Below are positions 8,248-16,028 of a stretch of 58,680 bases of DNA, in pieces. Source of the stretch: Gammaproteobacteria bacterium (GTDB taxonomy: Bacteria > Pseudomonadota > Gammaproteobacteria > Chromatiales > Chromatiaceae). Position 1 is the stretch's first letter. Every line of letters begins with the position of its first letter. Made by a program: the position numbers and the translations under genes. The notes beneath the pieces were generated by a model. That model had not been told where the DNA came from. It ran no database searches and was given only the letters and a program-made list of their open reading frames with translations. Where the stretch lies: the NCBI GenBank assembly GCA_020445255.1, contig JAGRGY010000038.1:1-58680 (forward strand). Reading direction: 5' to 3'.

Positions 8248-9048
8248 CTACCGGCGCGCGAGGTATTGCTGTAGCCGTTCCCAGCCAACCAGCAGGCGGG
8301 CCTCAAAGCGGTCCAGGCCGCGCAGCACCTCGTCGTCGCCGAACAGGCGCAGACCGATGTAGACAGCTGCCACCAGCAGTGCGGTGACGACCACCCGGCG
8401 CAGGCCGCGACCCATCGCGCCGAGCACACGCGCAGTCAGCGTCGGCGGCATGGCCGGCGGGGTGATGCGCGGCCGACGCCGGTGGACGACCTCGTCGAGC
8501 AGGCGTTCGCCGATGTCGCGCATCACGTCGGCCGGCGACTCGCCGCGATGGTGGACCGGGCGCGTGACGGTGCCGGTGGCGGTATCGAGACCGGGGCACA
8601 GGGTGCGCAGCCGGTCGGCGAGCAACTCGACCTCCTCGTCCCAGTGGCGGTCGGTCAATTCGGCGGCCTGCAGCACACACAGCTGGCGGATACTCTGCGG
8701 CAGTTCGTCGGCGGCCGGCATGCGCGCCCCGCCGGTCAACACCGGCACCAGGTGCTTGCGCTGTGCGAGCGCCGCCTCGATCTCGGTGCGCACCCAGTCG
8801 GTCGGCTCGAACAGGCGGTCACCGTAGCCGCCGGGGCCACGCTGCACCCATCCCCGGCCGATCACGACCAGCAGCGCGTCGCTCGCCGCGATCGCGCGGT
8901 GCAGCACATCGGTGAAATCGCTGCCGACCGGGATTTCGATGTCGCGGAATACGGCCTCGTCGCCGAGAATGTCGGTCAGGTCGTCGGCCAGACGGCCGGC
9001 GAAACCCTGGCTGTCATCGCGACGGTAACTGACGAAAACCCCTGCCAT
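8248..9048 (-). CDS. TIR-domain protein with C-terminal membrane anchor
   Basis: The product is 266 aa from the ATG at 9048, chosen because the TIR fold begins immediately (MAGVFVSYRRDD). Residues 1-150 form a bacterial TIR_2 domain: the FVSYRR strand at 5-10, FRDIEIPVGSDF at 34-45, and DWVRTEIEAAL at 84-94, whose Glu89 or Glu91 is a candidate NADase glutamate. A single hydrophobic segment (about 218-236, VVVTALLVAAVYIGLRLF) lies near the C-terminus. Such proteins either cleave NAD+ or scaffold signalling. No recognised defence partner (Thoeris, CBASS, STING, pAgo) is adjacent. Confidence 0.85.
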   Translation of the reverse strand: MAGVFVSYRRDDSQGFAGRLADDLTDILGDEAVFRDIEIPVGSDFTDVLHRAIAASDALLVVIGRGWVQRGPGGYGDRLFEPTDWVRTEIEAALAQRKHLVPVLTGGARMPAADELPQSIRQLCVLQAAELTDRHWDEEVELLADRLRTLCPGLDTATGTVTRPVHHRGESPADVMRDIGERLLDEVVHRRRPRITPPAMPPTLTARVLGAMGRGLRRVVVTALLVAAVYIGLRLFGDDEVLRGLDRFEARLLVGWERLQQYLARR

Positions 9049-9285
9049 TGTTGCTGCAATCCCCCGGGTCGCGGACAAGCCGCCCCAACGCGGCGCACGA
9101 TACCAGCGTTCAGCGTGGCATGCCGCCGCGGGCGGTCGGCGCGTCGGCCGGGAGTTCACCACACCTCGGTACGACCGGCGCCGGGGCGCCGCGGGGCGGA
9201 TACGGCAGCCACGCTGCGTCTTCCACGTCCTCCGGGAACACACCGGGCCACCCCCGCAGGCGACACCGCAATCCGCGCCGCGCAT

Positions 9286-10587
9286 TCATCCCTGCCAGGC
9301 CTGGAACAGGTGCAGGACAACGACATCGACCGCGAGCATCAGCAGCGTGTACGGACCGTTCCAACGCAGGAACCCGCGCCCGTCGATGCCGAAGCGGCCC
9401 TGCATCGCCAGGTGCATGCCCGAGAACGGCGAGCTGCTCACCCCGGAGGCCCACGTCATCAGGTAGGTGATGCCCATCAGGTTGGGGTCAGGCGCCAGCG
9501 GCGCGAGCACGCCGTGGGCGGTCGCGATGCTGATGACCGGGTGCACACCGAGCGCCGACACCGCGACCATCATCAGCAGCGCCACACTGGCCTCCGTGGC
9601 ACCGAACTCGAGCAGATCCAGGGTCCAGCCGCTGCCCTGCACCGCGCTGGCGATGCCGGCGGCGAGTACGCCGGCGGCCAGGAACAACACCAGTTCGCCG
9701 GACATCCGCGGCAGGCCGCTGCGCACGTGTTCGGTGAAGCGCGCCAGCGCGCCGCCTGGATGCCGCGCCAGCAGCACGGCCAGCGTCAGCAGCAGCGCCA
9801 GCGAGCTGATCAGCGACAGGATGCGGACCTGCGGCAGCACGAGGTGTGCTGTCAGCACCAGTGTCGCGAGCAGCCCCGGCACCCACAGCGCGCCGAAGTG
9901 CATCGGGTAGCCGACGAACGCCGCGGCGTCCGGCCAGCGCGACAGCTGCCAACCGGCGACCAGCAGCGCGAATGCGGCAATCGGCAGCCCGACCGACGAC
10001 AGCGTCAACAGCTGTGAACCCGGTGCGTTGCTGAGCGCGATGCCCATCGCGGCGAAGAAAGGCGACCAGTGCGACGCGAGCGCGAAGCCGCGTGACAGCA
10101 CGCAGGCCTGCAGCGGCGTCAGTGGATGCCGGCGTGACAGTCGGTCGCCGAGGATCATGACCGCGGACAGGTTGATCACCGAACCGAACAGGTGCACGCC
10201 CAGCAGCGTGCGCCACAGGGCCAAGCGGCCGCGCGGGTCCGGCTCTGCCGCCGAGGCCTCCGGCAGGCTGATCAGACGCAGAAAGGTCACGCCGGCCAGC
10301 ATCGCCAGCAGCGCCTGGTTCGTGCTCAGTGCCTTGTCGAGTTGGACCGGCCCGCCCGCCAGCCAGGCATACACCAGCCCGGCCACACCGACGACCAGCA
10401 TCGCCAGCGTCTGGGTGCGCTGAATGCCGCGTACACGGCCGGCAAGCAGCATGCCGGCCAGCCAGAATGCCGTACCCGGCAGCTCCGCAGGGAGGCCGCT
10501 GCCAATCCCCTGCACCACCGAGAGCAGAATCGCGACGAGCAGCAGCCAGCCGGCAAGGGCATCATGTCGGGTGGGCGCAGCGCTCAT
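9286..10587 (-). CDS. polytopic membrane permease, family not identified
   Basis: About 433 aa from the ATG at 10587. The upstream extension is Arg-rich and unlikely to be coding. There are roughly 11-12 hydrophobic segments and very few charged residues. Features: Pro/Gly-containing breaks at FALASHWSPFFAAMGIALSNAPG and GVSSSPFSGMHLAMQGRFG, which resemble the internal hairpins of ion-transporter superfamily permeases (C4-dicarboxylate, citrate and NhaC-like). No signature decides the substrate, and no enzyme gene adjoins it. Confidence 0.75.
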   Translation of the reverse strand: MSAAPTRHDALAGWLLLVAILLSVVQGIGSGLPAELPGTAFWLAGMLLAGRVRGIQRTQTLAMLVVGVAGLVYAWLAGGPVQLDKALSTNQALLAMLAGVTFLRLISLPEASAAEPDPRGRLALWRTLLGVHLFGSVINLSAVMILGDRLSRRHPLTPLQACVLSRGFALASHWSPFFAAMGIALSNAPGSQLLTLSSVGLPIAAFALLVAGWQLSRWPDAAAFVGYPMHFGALWVPGLLATLVLTAHLVLPQVRILSLISSLALLLTLAVLLARHPGGALARFTEHVRSGLPRMSGELVLFLAAGVLAAGIASAVQGSGWTLDLLEFGATEASVALLMMVAVSALGVHPVISIATAHGVLAPLAPDPNLMGITYLMTWASGVSSSPFSGMHLAMQGRFGIDGRGFLRWNGPYTLLMLAVDVVVLHLFQAWQG

Positions 10588-11115
10588 CGCGGAAGGATAT
10601 CGAAAAAGGGGTCCGTACAATGCCCGCGCAGGCACCGTCGGTGCGGCTATGTCCCGGTGACATGCGGACGCCCCGGCCACCCGGGTCCTGCGACCTGTCG
10701 GGACCCGGCGGCGTGCAGGGACAACGCGCCGCGACCGGGGTTCGCCTGCAAGACGGCCGAGCGCGACAACAGGCAGAGGCCGCAAGGTGTCAGGCGTGCC
10801 GTCGCGGTCAGTCGCAGCGAGCAGCGCGCGCCAGGCCCGACGGGCTCGGTGCAGGTGCCCTCGCGCCTCTGCGATGCCGGACGATGCCCACCTCTGGACG
10901 GGGACTCCACGTCTGCTCCCAACCATCGCCGGCGGACCCGCACGTGGCGCGTCATGCGTGTCGAAAACTTTTACAATAGACCCTGCGGCGGCGCATCCCA
11001 CTCGGTTACACCGACCCTAACTCGTTGATTATCGAAAAGAGAATGGGGATGGCGTGAAATGTGCTGTAGGATTGGCTGTGATCTCAACAGGTTATTGAGG
11101 CGATCGGAGACGGAA
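10588..11115. other. 528-bp intergenic region upstream of the VPEID-CTERM gene
   Basis: Divergent region between the permease and the VPEID-CTERM precursor. Frames are open on both strands but give Arg/Pro-rich, family-less translations typical of GC-rich non-coding DNA. A TACAAT -10-like hexamer is at 10972-10977 without a matching -35. The base composition drops sharply in GC from about 10,960 to the start codon, consistent with a promoter region. Confidence 0.5.
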
Positions 11116-11313
11116 ATGAAATTCTTTGCAAAGGCGGCTACCGCCATGTCGTTGTTCCTGCTCAATATTCAGGCGTTTGCCGGCGGTTACACCCCGCCGC
11201 CGCCCGGTGGCGGATCGGCAGTCCCGGAGATGGACGCTGGCATGGCCGCGCTGGGTATCGGCCTGTTGACCGGGGTCGTTGCCCTGATCGCCGAGCGACG
11301 CCGCAGCAAGTAA
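11116..11313 (+). CDS. VPEID-CTERM sorting-signal precursor (65 aa)
   Basis: ATG at 11116 is supported by GGAG 7 bp upstream. The 65-aa protein consists of a Sec signal peptide (residues 1-22, MKFFAKAATAMSLFLLNIQAF then AG), a minimal linker GGYTPPPPGGGSA, and a C-terminal sorting signal (36-65): VPEMD motif, hydrophobic helix (AGMAALGIGLLTGVVALIA) and basic tail ERRRSK. This is the VPEID-CTERM pattern, the dedicated substrate of exosortase E, encoded 373 bp downstream. After both cleavages only about 13-15 residues would remain. Inference: the mature product is a short Pro/Gly-rich surface peptide, perhaps modified. Confidence 0.9.
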   Translation: MKFFAKAATAMSLFLLNIQAFAGGYTPPPPGGGSAVPEMDAGMAALGIGLLTGVVALIAERRRSK

Positions 11314-11686
11314 GCGACGGGTTCGCATACAGCGGGTGCGATGGCCGATTGACCACCGCACCCACCGGCACCGCGGGAGTGACCTGGGGTTCTCTCGCGG
11401 TGTGTCGTGAATCCACCTTTCCCATAGCTTGATAAACCTTCGGCGGGCGGCCTGGCACTGTGTCTCTCCGCCCGGGCCGGACGCAACGCCGCGTTCATGG
11501 CGCGACGCGCCTGCGCTCCTCTTGCCCTGTCGAAGCCCGGTGCGGCCGGCCGGCGCCGGTCGCGGCCACCCTGCCTGCGTGTTGGCCCGTCGTGACCTTG
11601 TCGCGATCCGCCGACCCCGACTTGCAGCGAGCGGGTTGAGAAGTGACCCTATGAACCCCCGTATCCGCTGAAGGGCCCGGCCCGCC
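11314..11686. other. 373-bp gap between VPEID-CTERM precursor and exosortase E gene
   Basis: No convincing gene is present. A strong hairpin begins 21 bp after the precursor stop (listed separately). The remainder is GC-rich without recognisable motifs. Confidence 0.5.
11334..11363 (+). terminator. hairpin after VPEID-CTERM gene (terminator or attenuator)
   Basis: GGGTGCG (11334-11340) pairs with CGCACCC (11357-11363); inside it TGG pairs with CCA after one A-C mismatch, leaving an 8-nt loop. There is no U-run afterwards. Its position between precursor and sortase genes suggests partial termination or transcript stabilisation giving more precursor than enzyme. Confidence 0.45.
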
Positions 11687-13324
11687 ATGAACTCCCTGTC
11701 GTTTCGGGCCGCGTCCCTCGAAAGCTCGGTCATAGCGCGGCTGCTGATCTTCGCTGCGTTGATCCTGGCTGAGACCTTCGTCCTCAGCGTCCGCTTCGAT
11801 ACCGCCAACCTGGCGCGGTCGTACAAGCTGCTGATGCTCATGGGGCATTCGGGCGATCTGTTGAAACTCGCCGTGACGATGGCCGGTGTGCTCGTCATTC
11901 TGGGGGTCTATCGGTTTCGCAGCATCCACCCGCTGGTCCAGGATTCCGCACGACATGCCTCGTGGAAATTCTGGCTTGCGGTGCACCTGGTTTGCTTCTG
12001 CCTCTTCGCCGTTCTCACCTGGTTCATCTTCAAGTACTCGTGGCGGGCGGGAATATTCATCAACGCCGCGGTGCTGCTGTGGTTCGCCCAGGCGGCGGCA
12101 ACGTTCATCTCGCTGCTGTTCGCGATATCACCCCCCGGCTTCTGGCGCCGACTGGTGGCGCAGGAGAAATATTTCATCCTCGCGGCATCGGTGCTGGGTT
12201 TCATGGCCTGGTTTCTCGGCCGCGAGTTCGTCTACTACTCCGCGGTGCTCAACGAATGGACGTTCGCGGCCTGTTACCGGGTGCTGGACCTCTTCTTCGC
12301 CGAACCGTTCGTCGACCTGAACCGCAAATCACTGGGGGTTTCCTCGTTTGTGGTCGAGATCAGACCCGACTGTTCGGGTTACGAAGGCATCGGCCTGATC
12401 ATCGTTTTCCTTGGCATCTACCTCTGGTTGTATCGGGACGTGCTGCGGATGCCGCACGCGCTGCTGCTCTTTCCGCTGGGTGTTCTGGCCATCTGGACGC
12501 TGAACGTGTTGCGTATCGTCGCGCTGATCGCGATTGGCGCATTCGTGTCGGAACCCGTCGCGCTGGGGGGGTTTCATTCCAACGCAGGGTGGATCGCCTT
12601 CGTTGCCACCGGGCTCGGGCTGATCTGGCTGACGCACAGGTCGTCGTTCTTTTCCGGCACCGATCGACAACCGGCGAAGGCTGTTGAGAGAAACGCTCAC
12701 GGTGATGCGGCGACCGCGCTGCTGTTTCCGTTCGTGGCCCTGCTCGCGACCATCCTGGTGACGCAGGCTTTCGTGTCGGAATTCGACTGGTTCTATCCGG
12801 CCCGGGTCATCGTATGCGCGCTGGTCCTTTGGGCGTTCCGTGACCAGTACCGCGCGCTACTCGCACGTGTCAGTCTCTCCGCGGTCGGCATCGGTGGCGT
12901 GGTCTTCGTGATCTGGATCTACCTGGTGCCACATTCCGTGGAGGATGACCGGACGTTTGCACTCGCGCTTTTCTCCACCGACTCCGTGCTCAGCACCCTG
13001 TGGATCGCGTTTCGTGCGCTTGGCGCAATCGTCACCGTACCGATCATCGAGGAACTGGCGTTCCGTGGTTATGTCATCAACAAACTCGCCGGACAAAAAT
13101 CGTTCGACACCTTCGGCAGGTTCACGCTGCTGTCGTTCGTACTGTCATCTGTGCTGTTCGGTTTGCTGCACGGCCAATGGCTGGCCGGCACGCTGGCGGG
13201 TATGGCCTTCGCGGGCGCGCTCTACATGCGCAGGCAGCTGCCGGATGCAGTCGTCGCGCATGCGACGACCAACGCCCTGCTGACGGTGTACGTTCTGTAC
13301 ACCGGGCACTGGTCGCTGTGGTAG
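11687..13324 (+). CDS. xrtE: exosortase E fused to CPBP glutamic protease (VPEID-CTERM system)
   Basis: A 545-aa inner-membrane fusion. Residues about 120-330 are an exosortase: catalytic Cys229 (DCSGYEG), Arg276 (NVLRI) and His297 (FHSNAGW) occur in the conserved order within transmembrane segments. Residues about 350-545 are a CPBP/CAAX-type intramembrane protease: EELAFRG (Glu455, Glu456, Arg460), His495 (LLHGQW), and His525/Asn529 (AHATTN). This fusion defines the exosortase E/VPEID-CTERM family. It is expected to cleave the 65-aa precursor upstream and transfer it to an acceptor; the second protease may process the leftover hydrophobic tail or sortase intermediate (inference). Confidence 0.93.
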   Translation: MNSLSFRAASLESSVIARLLIFAALILAETFVLSVRFDTANLARSYKLLMLMGHSGDLLKLAVTMAGVLVILGVYRFRSIHPLVQDSARHASWKFWLAVHLVCFCLFAVLTWFIFKYSWRAGIFINAAVLLWFAQAAATFISLLFAISPPGFWRRLVAQEKYFILAASVLGFMAWFLGREFVYYSAVLNEWTFAACYRVLDLFFAEPFVDLNRKSLGVSSFVVEIRPDCSGYEGIGLIIVFLGIYLWLYRDVLRMPHALLLFPLGVLAIWTLNVLRIVALIAIGAFVSEPVALGGFHSNAGWIAFVATGLGLIWLTHRSSFFSGTDRQPAKAVERNAHGDAATALLFPFVALLATILVTQAFVSEFDWFYPARVIVCALVLWAFRDQYRALLARVSLSAVGIGGVVFVIWIYLVPHSVEDDRTFALALFSTDSVLSTLWIAFRALGAIVTVPIIEELAFRGYVINKLAGQKSFDTFGRFTLLSFVLSSVLFGLLHGQWLAGTLAGMAFAGALYMRRQLPDAVVAHATTNALLTVYVLYTGHWSLW

Positions 13325-13327
13325 GCC

Positions 13328-13355
13328 GCGGGCCGAAGGTCACGAAACGGCCCGC
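13328..13355. terminator. bidirectional hairpin between xrtE and convergent VPLPA-CTERM gene
   Basis: Perfect 8-bp inverted repeat GCGGGCCG / CGGCCCGC around a 12-nt loop, occupying nearly all of the 34-bp gap between the two stop codons. No U-run on either side; termination is inferred from location. Confidence 0.45.
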
Positions 13356-13358
13356 AGG

Positions 13359-13991
13359 TCACTGGTGCTCCCGCCGCCGAACACGCGCCGCCAACAGGCT
13401 CACGGCACCGAGCATCGCCCATCCGGCAGCGGGCAGCGGGACAGCGCTGACGCTCACCGTCTGTGTCTCAAATGTGTCGTAGATCGCGGCGAAATCGCCG
13501 GGCTGCTGCAGGACGGGAGGCGGGGTGCCACCCTCAGATAACCGCACCCTGACCGGCAAGACGCCGTCCGGTGTACGGCCGGTGGCGAGACTGACTGGCG
13601 GGCCGTCGAAGACATCGCCGTACACGAAGACCTCGTCTCCGGGCACCAGGCCCTCGAATGCCGACGTGACGGCCGGCCCGACGGACAGCGTCGTTGTCGG
13701 CGCAGAGAGATCGAACACGAACACCGGAACGCCACCGAGGCCGCCCAGCGCAAATTCGACATTGAAAGTGCCGACGAACGGGCCATCCTCGTCGGCGGAC
13801 AGGATTACCCGGTACTCACCGGTCACGCTGTCGACGACCATGTGCAATCCCGTCACATCGATCGCACCCGGCAGGTGGTCTCCGGACGGGTCGTCGGCGT
13901 CGAACGCCAGGATCGCAGCACTGGCAGGCAGGGACATGGCACCGATGCCCACTGACACAACTGCCGCGCGAAGCAGGTTTCTTACATGCAC
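13359..13991 (-). CDS. VPLPA-CTERM sorting-domain protein
   Basis: 210 aa if initiated at GTG 13991, which is preferred because a purine-rich GGAGAGGGGACAGGG ribosome site precedes it and the signal peptide (HVRNLLRAAVVSVGIGAMSL, ending PASA) then starts at residue 2. The secreted body (about 28-180) is acidic and Gly/Val-rich, probably a beta-sandwich. Residues 184-210 are a VPLPA-CTERM signal: VPLPAAGW, a hydrophobic stretch, then RVRRREHQ. This signal class is normally handled by a VPLPA-type exosortase (XrtD-like), not by exosortase E, despite adjacency to xrtE. Confidence 0.85.
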   Translation of the reverse strand: MHVRNLLRAAVVSVGIGAMSLPASAAILAFDADDPSGDHLPGAIDVTGLHMVVDSVTGEYRVILSADEDGPFVGTFNVEFALGGLGGVPVFVFDLSAPTTTLSVGPAVTSAFEGLVPGDEVFVYGDVFDGPPVSLATGRTPDGVLPVRVRLSEGGTPPPVLQQPGDFAAIYDTFETQTVSVSAVPLPAAGWAMLGAVSLLAARVRRREHQ

Positions 13992-14188
13992 GTCCCTGTC
14001 CCCTCTCCAGTTCAGATCTTGGATGCTGCGGCAGCCGATGTTAACAGGCAAGACGTCGCGATGCGGCCGTGCACGAGGGCTTCGTGAACCCCGTTCTCCG
14101 GTTCGCGTCGCCGGCACGACCTCAGCACGCCGCGCGGCACGACCGAACCCTTACAGCGCACGGGTTAGGGCGCCTGCCCCAAGCCGGT

Positions 14189-14194
14189 TAGAAT
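14189..14194 (+). promoter_or_regulatory. possible -10 of the DUF971-ubi operon
   Basis: TAGAAT matches the sigma-70 -10 consensus at 5 of 6 positions and lies 33 bp before the DUF971 start codon. The -35 region (TTAGGG, 18 bp upstream) is poor, so the assignment is tentative. Confidence 0.3.
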
Positions 14195-14227
14195 CGCCGC
14201 CCTACGGCATTATTCGAGGACCGCAGC

Positions 14228-14596
14228 ATGAACACCCCCGCCCCGACCGAACTCAACCTGCACCGCATCTCGCGCGTGCTCGAGATCAGTTTCGAGGACG
14301 GCGCCAACTACAAGCTGCCGGCCGAGTACCTGCGCGTGTACTCGCCGTCGGCCGAGGTCGCCGGTCACGGCCCGGGTCAGCGCAAGGTGCCGCTGGGCAA
14401 GGAGGGCGTGAACATCGACCGCATCGAACCGGTCGGCAACTACGCGGTCGTGCTGCACTTCGATGACGAGCACAACACCGGCATCTACTCCTGGGAAACC
14501 CTGTACAATCTGGGCAAGCACTATGACGACCTCTGGGCGCAGTACCTCGAGGAGCTCAAGGAGCACGGCTACACCCGCAAGGAACCTGCCGCCTGA
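14228..14596 (+). CDS. DUF971 (gamma-butyrobetaine hydroxylase-like N-terminal) protein
   Basis: A 122-aa protein consisting of one DUF971 domain: LEISFEDGANYKLPAEYLRV, a central RKVPLGKEGVNIDRIEPVGNY and HNTGIYSWETLY. The family is widespread in proteobacteria and also appears fused to Fe-S carrier (Mrp/ApbC) proteins, so a role in Fe-S or metal handling is suspected but unproven. It is first in a run with ubiE, ubiJ and ubiB, 36 bp before ubiE. Confidence 0.9.
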   Translation: MNTPAPTELNLHRISRVLEISFEDGANYKLPAEYLRVYSPSAEVAGHGPGQRKVPLGKEGVNIDRIEPVGNYAVVLHFDDEHNTGIYSWETLYNLGKHYDDLWAQYLEELKEHGYTRKEPAA

Positions 14597-14632
14597 GGCG
14601 TCGTCTGCCCCGCTGCGCGCGCAGGACTGACC

Positions 14633-15385
14633 ATGGCCGACAAACCCCACAGCACCCATTTCGGATACCGCACCGTCGACAGCGAGGCCAAGGCCGGGCT
14701 GGTGCGCGGCGTGTTCGACTCGGTCGCATCGAAGTACGATCTGATGAACGACCTGATGTCGTTCGGCGTGCACCGCCTCTGGAAGCGATTCGCGGTCGAA
14801 CTGGCGGGCGTGCGCCCGGGTCAGCGCGTGCTCGACCTCGCCTCGGGCACCGGCGACCTCGCCGACCGCTTCGCCGACCTGGTCGGGCCGCAGGGCCTGG
14901 TGCTGATGACGGACATCAACGCCGCGATGCTCGGCGTCGGGCGAGACCGCATGACCGACCGCGGGCACGCCGGCAACCTCGATTACGCCCAGGTCGACGC
15001 CGAATCGCTGCCATTCCCCGACGACACGTTCGATCTGGTCACGATCGCTTTCGGCCTGCGCAACGTGACCGACAAGGACAGGGCGCTGCACGCGATGTAC
15101 AACGCGCTCAGACCCGGCGGCCGCGTGCTGGTGCTCGAGTTCTCCAAGCCGCTGAGCAAACCGCTCGGAAAGCTCTACGACCTGTACTCGTTCCACATCC
15201 TGCCGCACATGGGAGACGTGGTCGCCAGGGATGCCGACAGCTACCGGTATCTTGCCGAGTCGATCCGCATGCACCCCGACCAGGACGCGCTGAAGGGCAT
15301 GTTGGAGAATGCCGGCTTCGAACGCTGCGACGTGCACAACCTGACCGGCGGTATCGTTGCCGTGCACCGCGGGTTCAAGCTGTAG
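14633..15385 (+). CDS. ubiE: ubiquinone/menaquinone C-methyltransferase UbiE
   Basis: 250 aa, the usual UbiE length. SAM-binding motif I is at residues 66-75 ([10 protein letters not shown]), followed by [15 protein letters not shown], the family signature [17 protein letters not shown], and [13 protein letters not shown]. It methylates the quinone ring carbon in ubiquinone and/or menaquinone synthesis in the cytosol. The downstream ubiJ and ubiB genes confirm the assignment. Confidence 0.97.
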   Translation: MADKPHSTHFGYRTVDSEAKAGLVRGVFDSVASKYDLMNDLMSFGVHRLWKRFAVELAGVRPGQRVLDLASGTGDLADRFADLVGPQGLVLMTDINAAMLGVGRDRMTDRGHAGNLDYAQVDAESLPFPDDTFDLVTIAFGLRNVTDKDRALHAMYNALRPGGRVLVLEFSKPLSKPLGKLYDLYSFHILPHMGDVVARDADSYRYLAESIRMHPDQDALKGMLENAGFERCDVHNLTGGIVAVHRGFKL

Positions 15386-15398
15386 CAGGGGCGCCCCC

Positions 15399-16028
15399 GT
15401 GAGCATGCGCGACTTCGCCCTCGCATCGATCGAGCGCTCACTCAACGCGTTGATCGGACTCGATCCCGATGCGACAGCGAAGCTGGCCATGCTGCACGGG
15501 CGAACGATCCGCATCGATCTGAAAGGTGCCGACGTCGTACTCGACCTGGTACCCGGACACGACGGCCGCATCCGTGTCGCCGGCAGCATCGAGGGCGAAC
15601 CGGACGCGACGTTGTCGGGCAGTCCGATCGATCTGCTGCGCGCCAGCGACAGGCAGGACGGATACGCCCAGCTGTTCGGCGGCAAGGTCCGCATCGACGG
15701 TGACACCGCGCTCGCGCAACGCTTCAGCGACGCGCTCGGGGGGCTCGACATCGACTGGGAGGAGCAGCTCTCGCACCTGACCGGCGACATTGCCGCGCAC
15801 GAGATCGGCCGCGGAGTGCGCGCCGCACAGCGCGAGTCCCGACGACTTGCGAACAGTGCGGGCGACAACCTGTCCGACTACCTGACCGAGGAGGCGCGTC
15901 TGCTGCCGCACCGTTACGAGGTAGACGAATTCCTCGATCAGGTCGACACGCTGCGCGACGACGTCGAGCGCATCGAGGCACGCATCGCTCTGCTCGAAAA
16001 GGTGCGACGCAAGGACGATCCATCGTGA
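15399..16028 (+). CDS. ubiJ: UbiJ (SCP2-domain ubiquinone biosynthesis accessory factor)
   Basis: 209 aa from GTG 15399 (AGGGG about 8 bp upstream); an ATG two codons later is an alternative. Residues about 10-115 form the SCP2 sterol-carrier-like domain ([38 protein letters not shown]), followed by a helical C-terminus with a short coiled coil ([20 protein letters not shown]). UbiJ organises the soluble Ubi enzymes with UbiK. It lies 13 bp after ubiE, and its stop overlaps the ubiB start region. Confidence 0.92.
   Translation: MSMRDFALASIERSLNALIGLDPDATAKLAMLHGRTIRIDLKGADVVLDLVPGHDGRIRVAGSIEGEPDATLSGSPIDLLRASDRQDGYAQLFGGKVRIDGDTALAQRFSDALGGLDIDWEEQLSHLTGDIAAHEIGRGVRAAQRESRRLANSAGDNLSDYLTEEARLLPHRYEVDEFLDQVDTLRDDVERIEARIALLEKVRRKDDPS

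Noticed and set aside
6580..9048. TIR plus methyltransferase as a restriction-type or Thoeris-like defence system
   Set aside because: No nuclease, ThsA, STING or cyclase gene is present; the methyltransferase resembles a common regulatory-domain type, and the genes are 174 bp apart.
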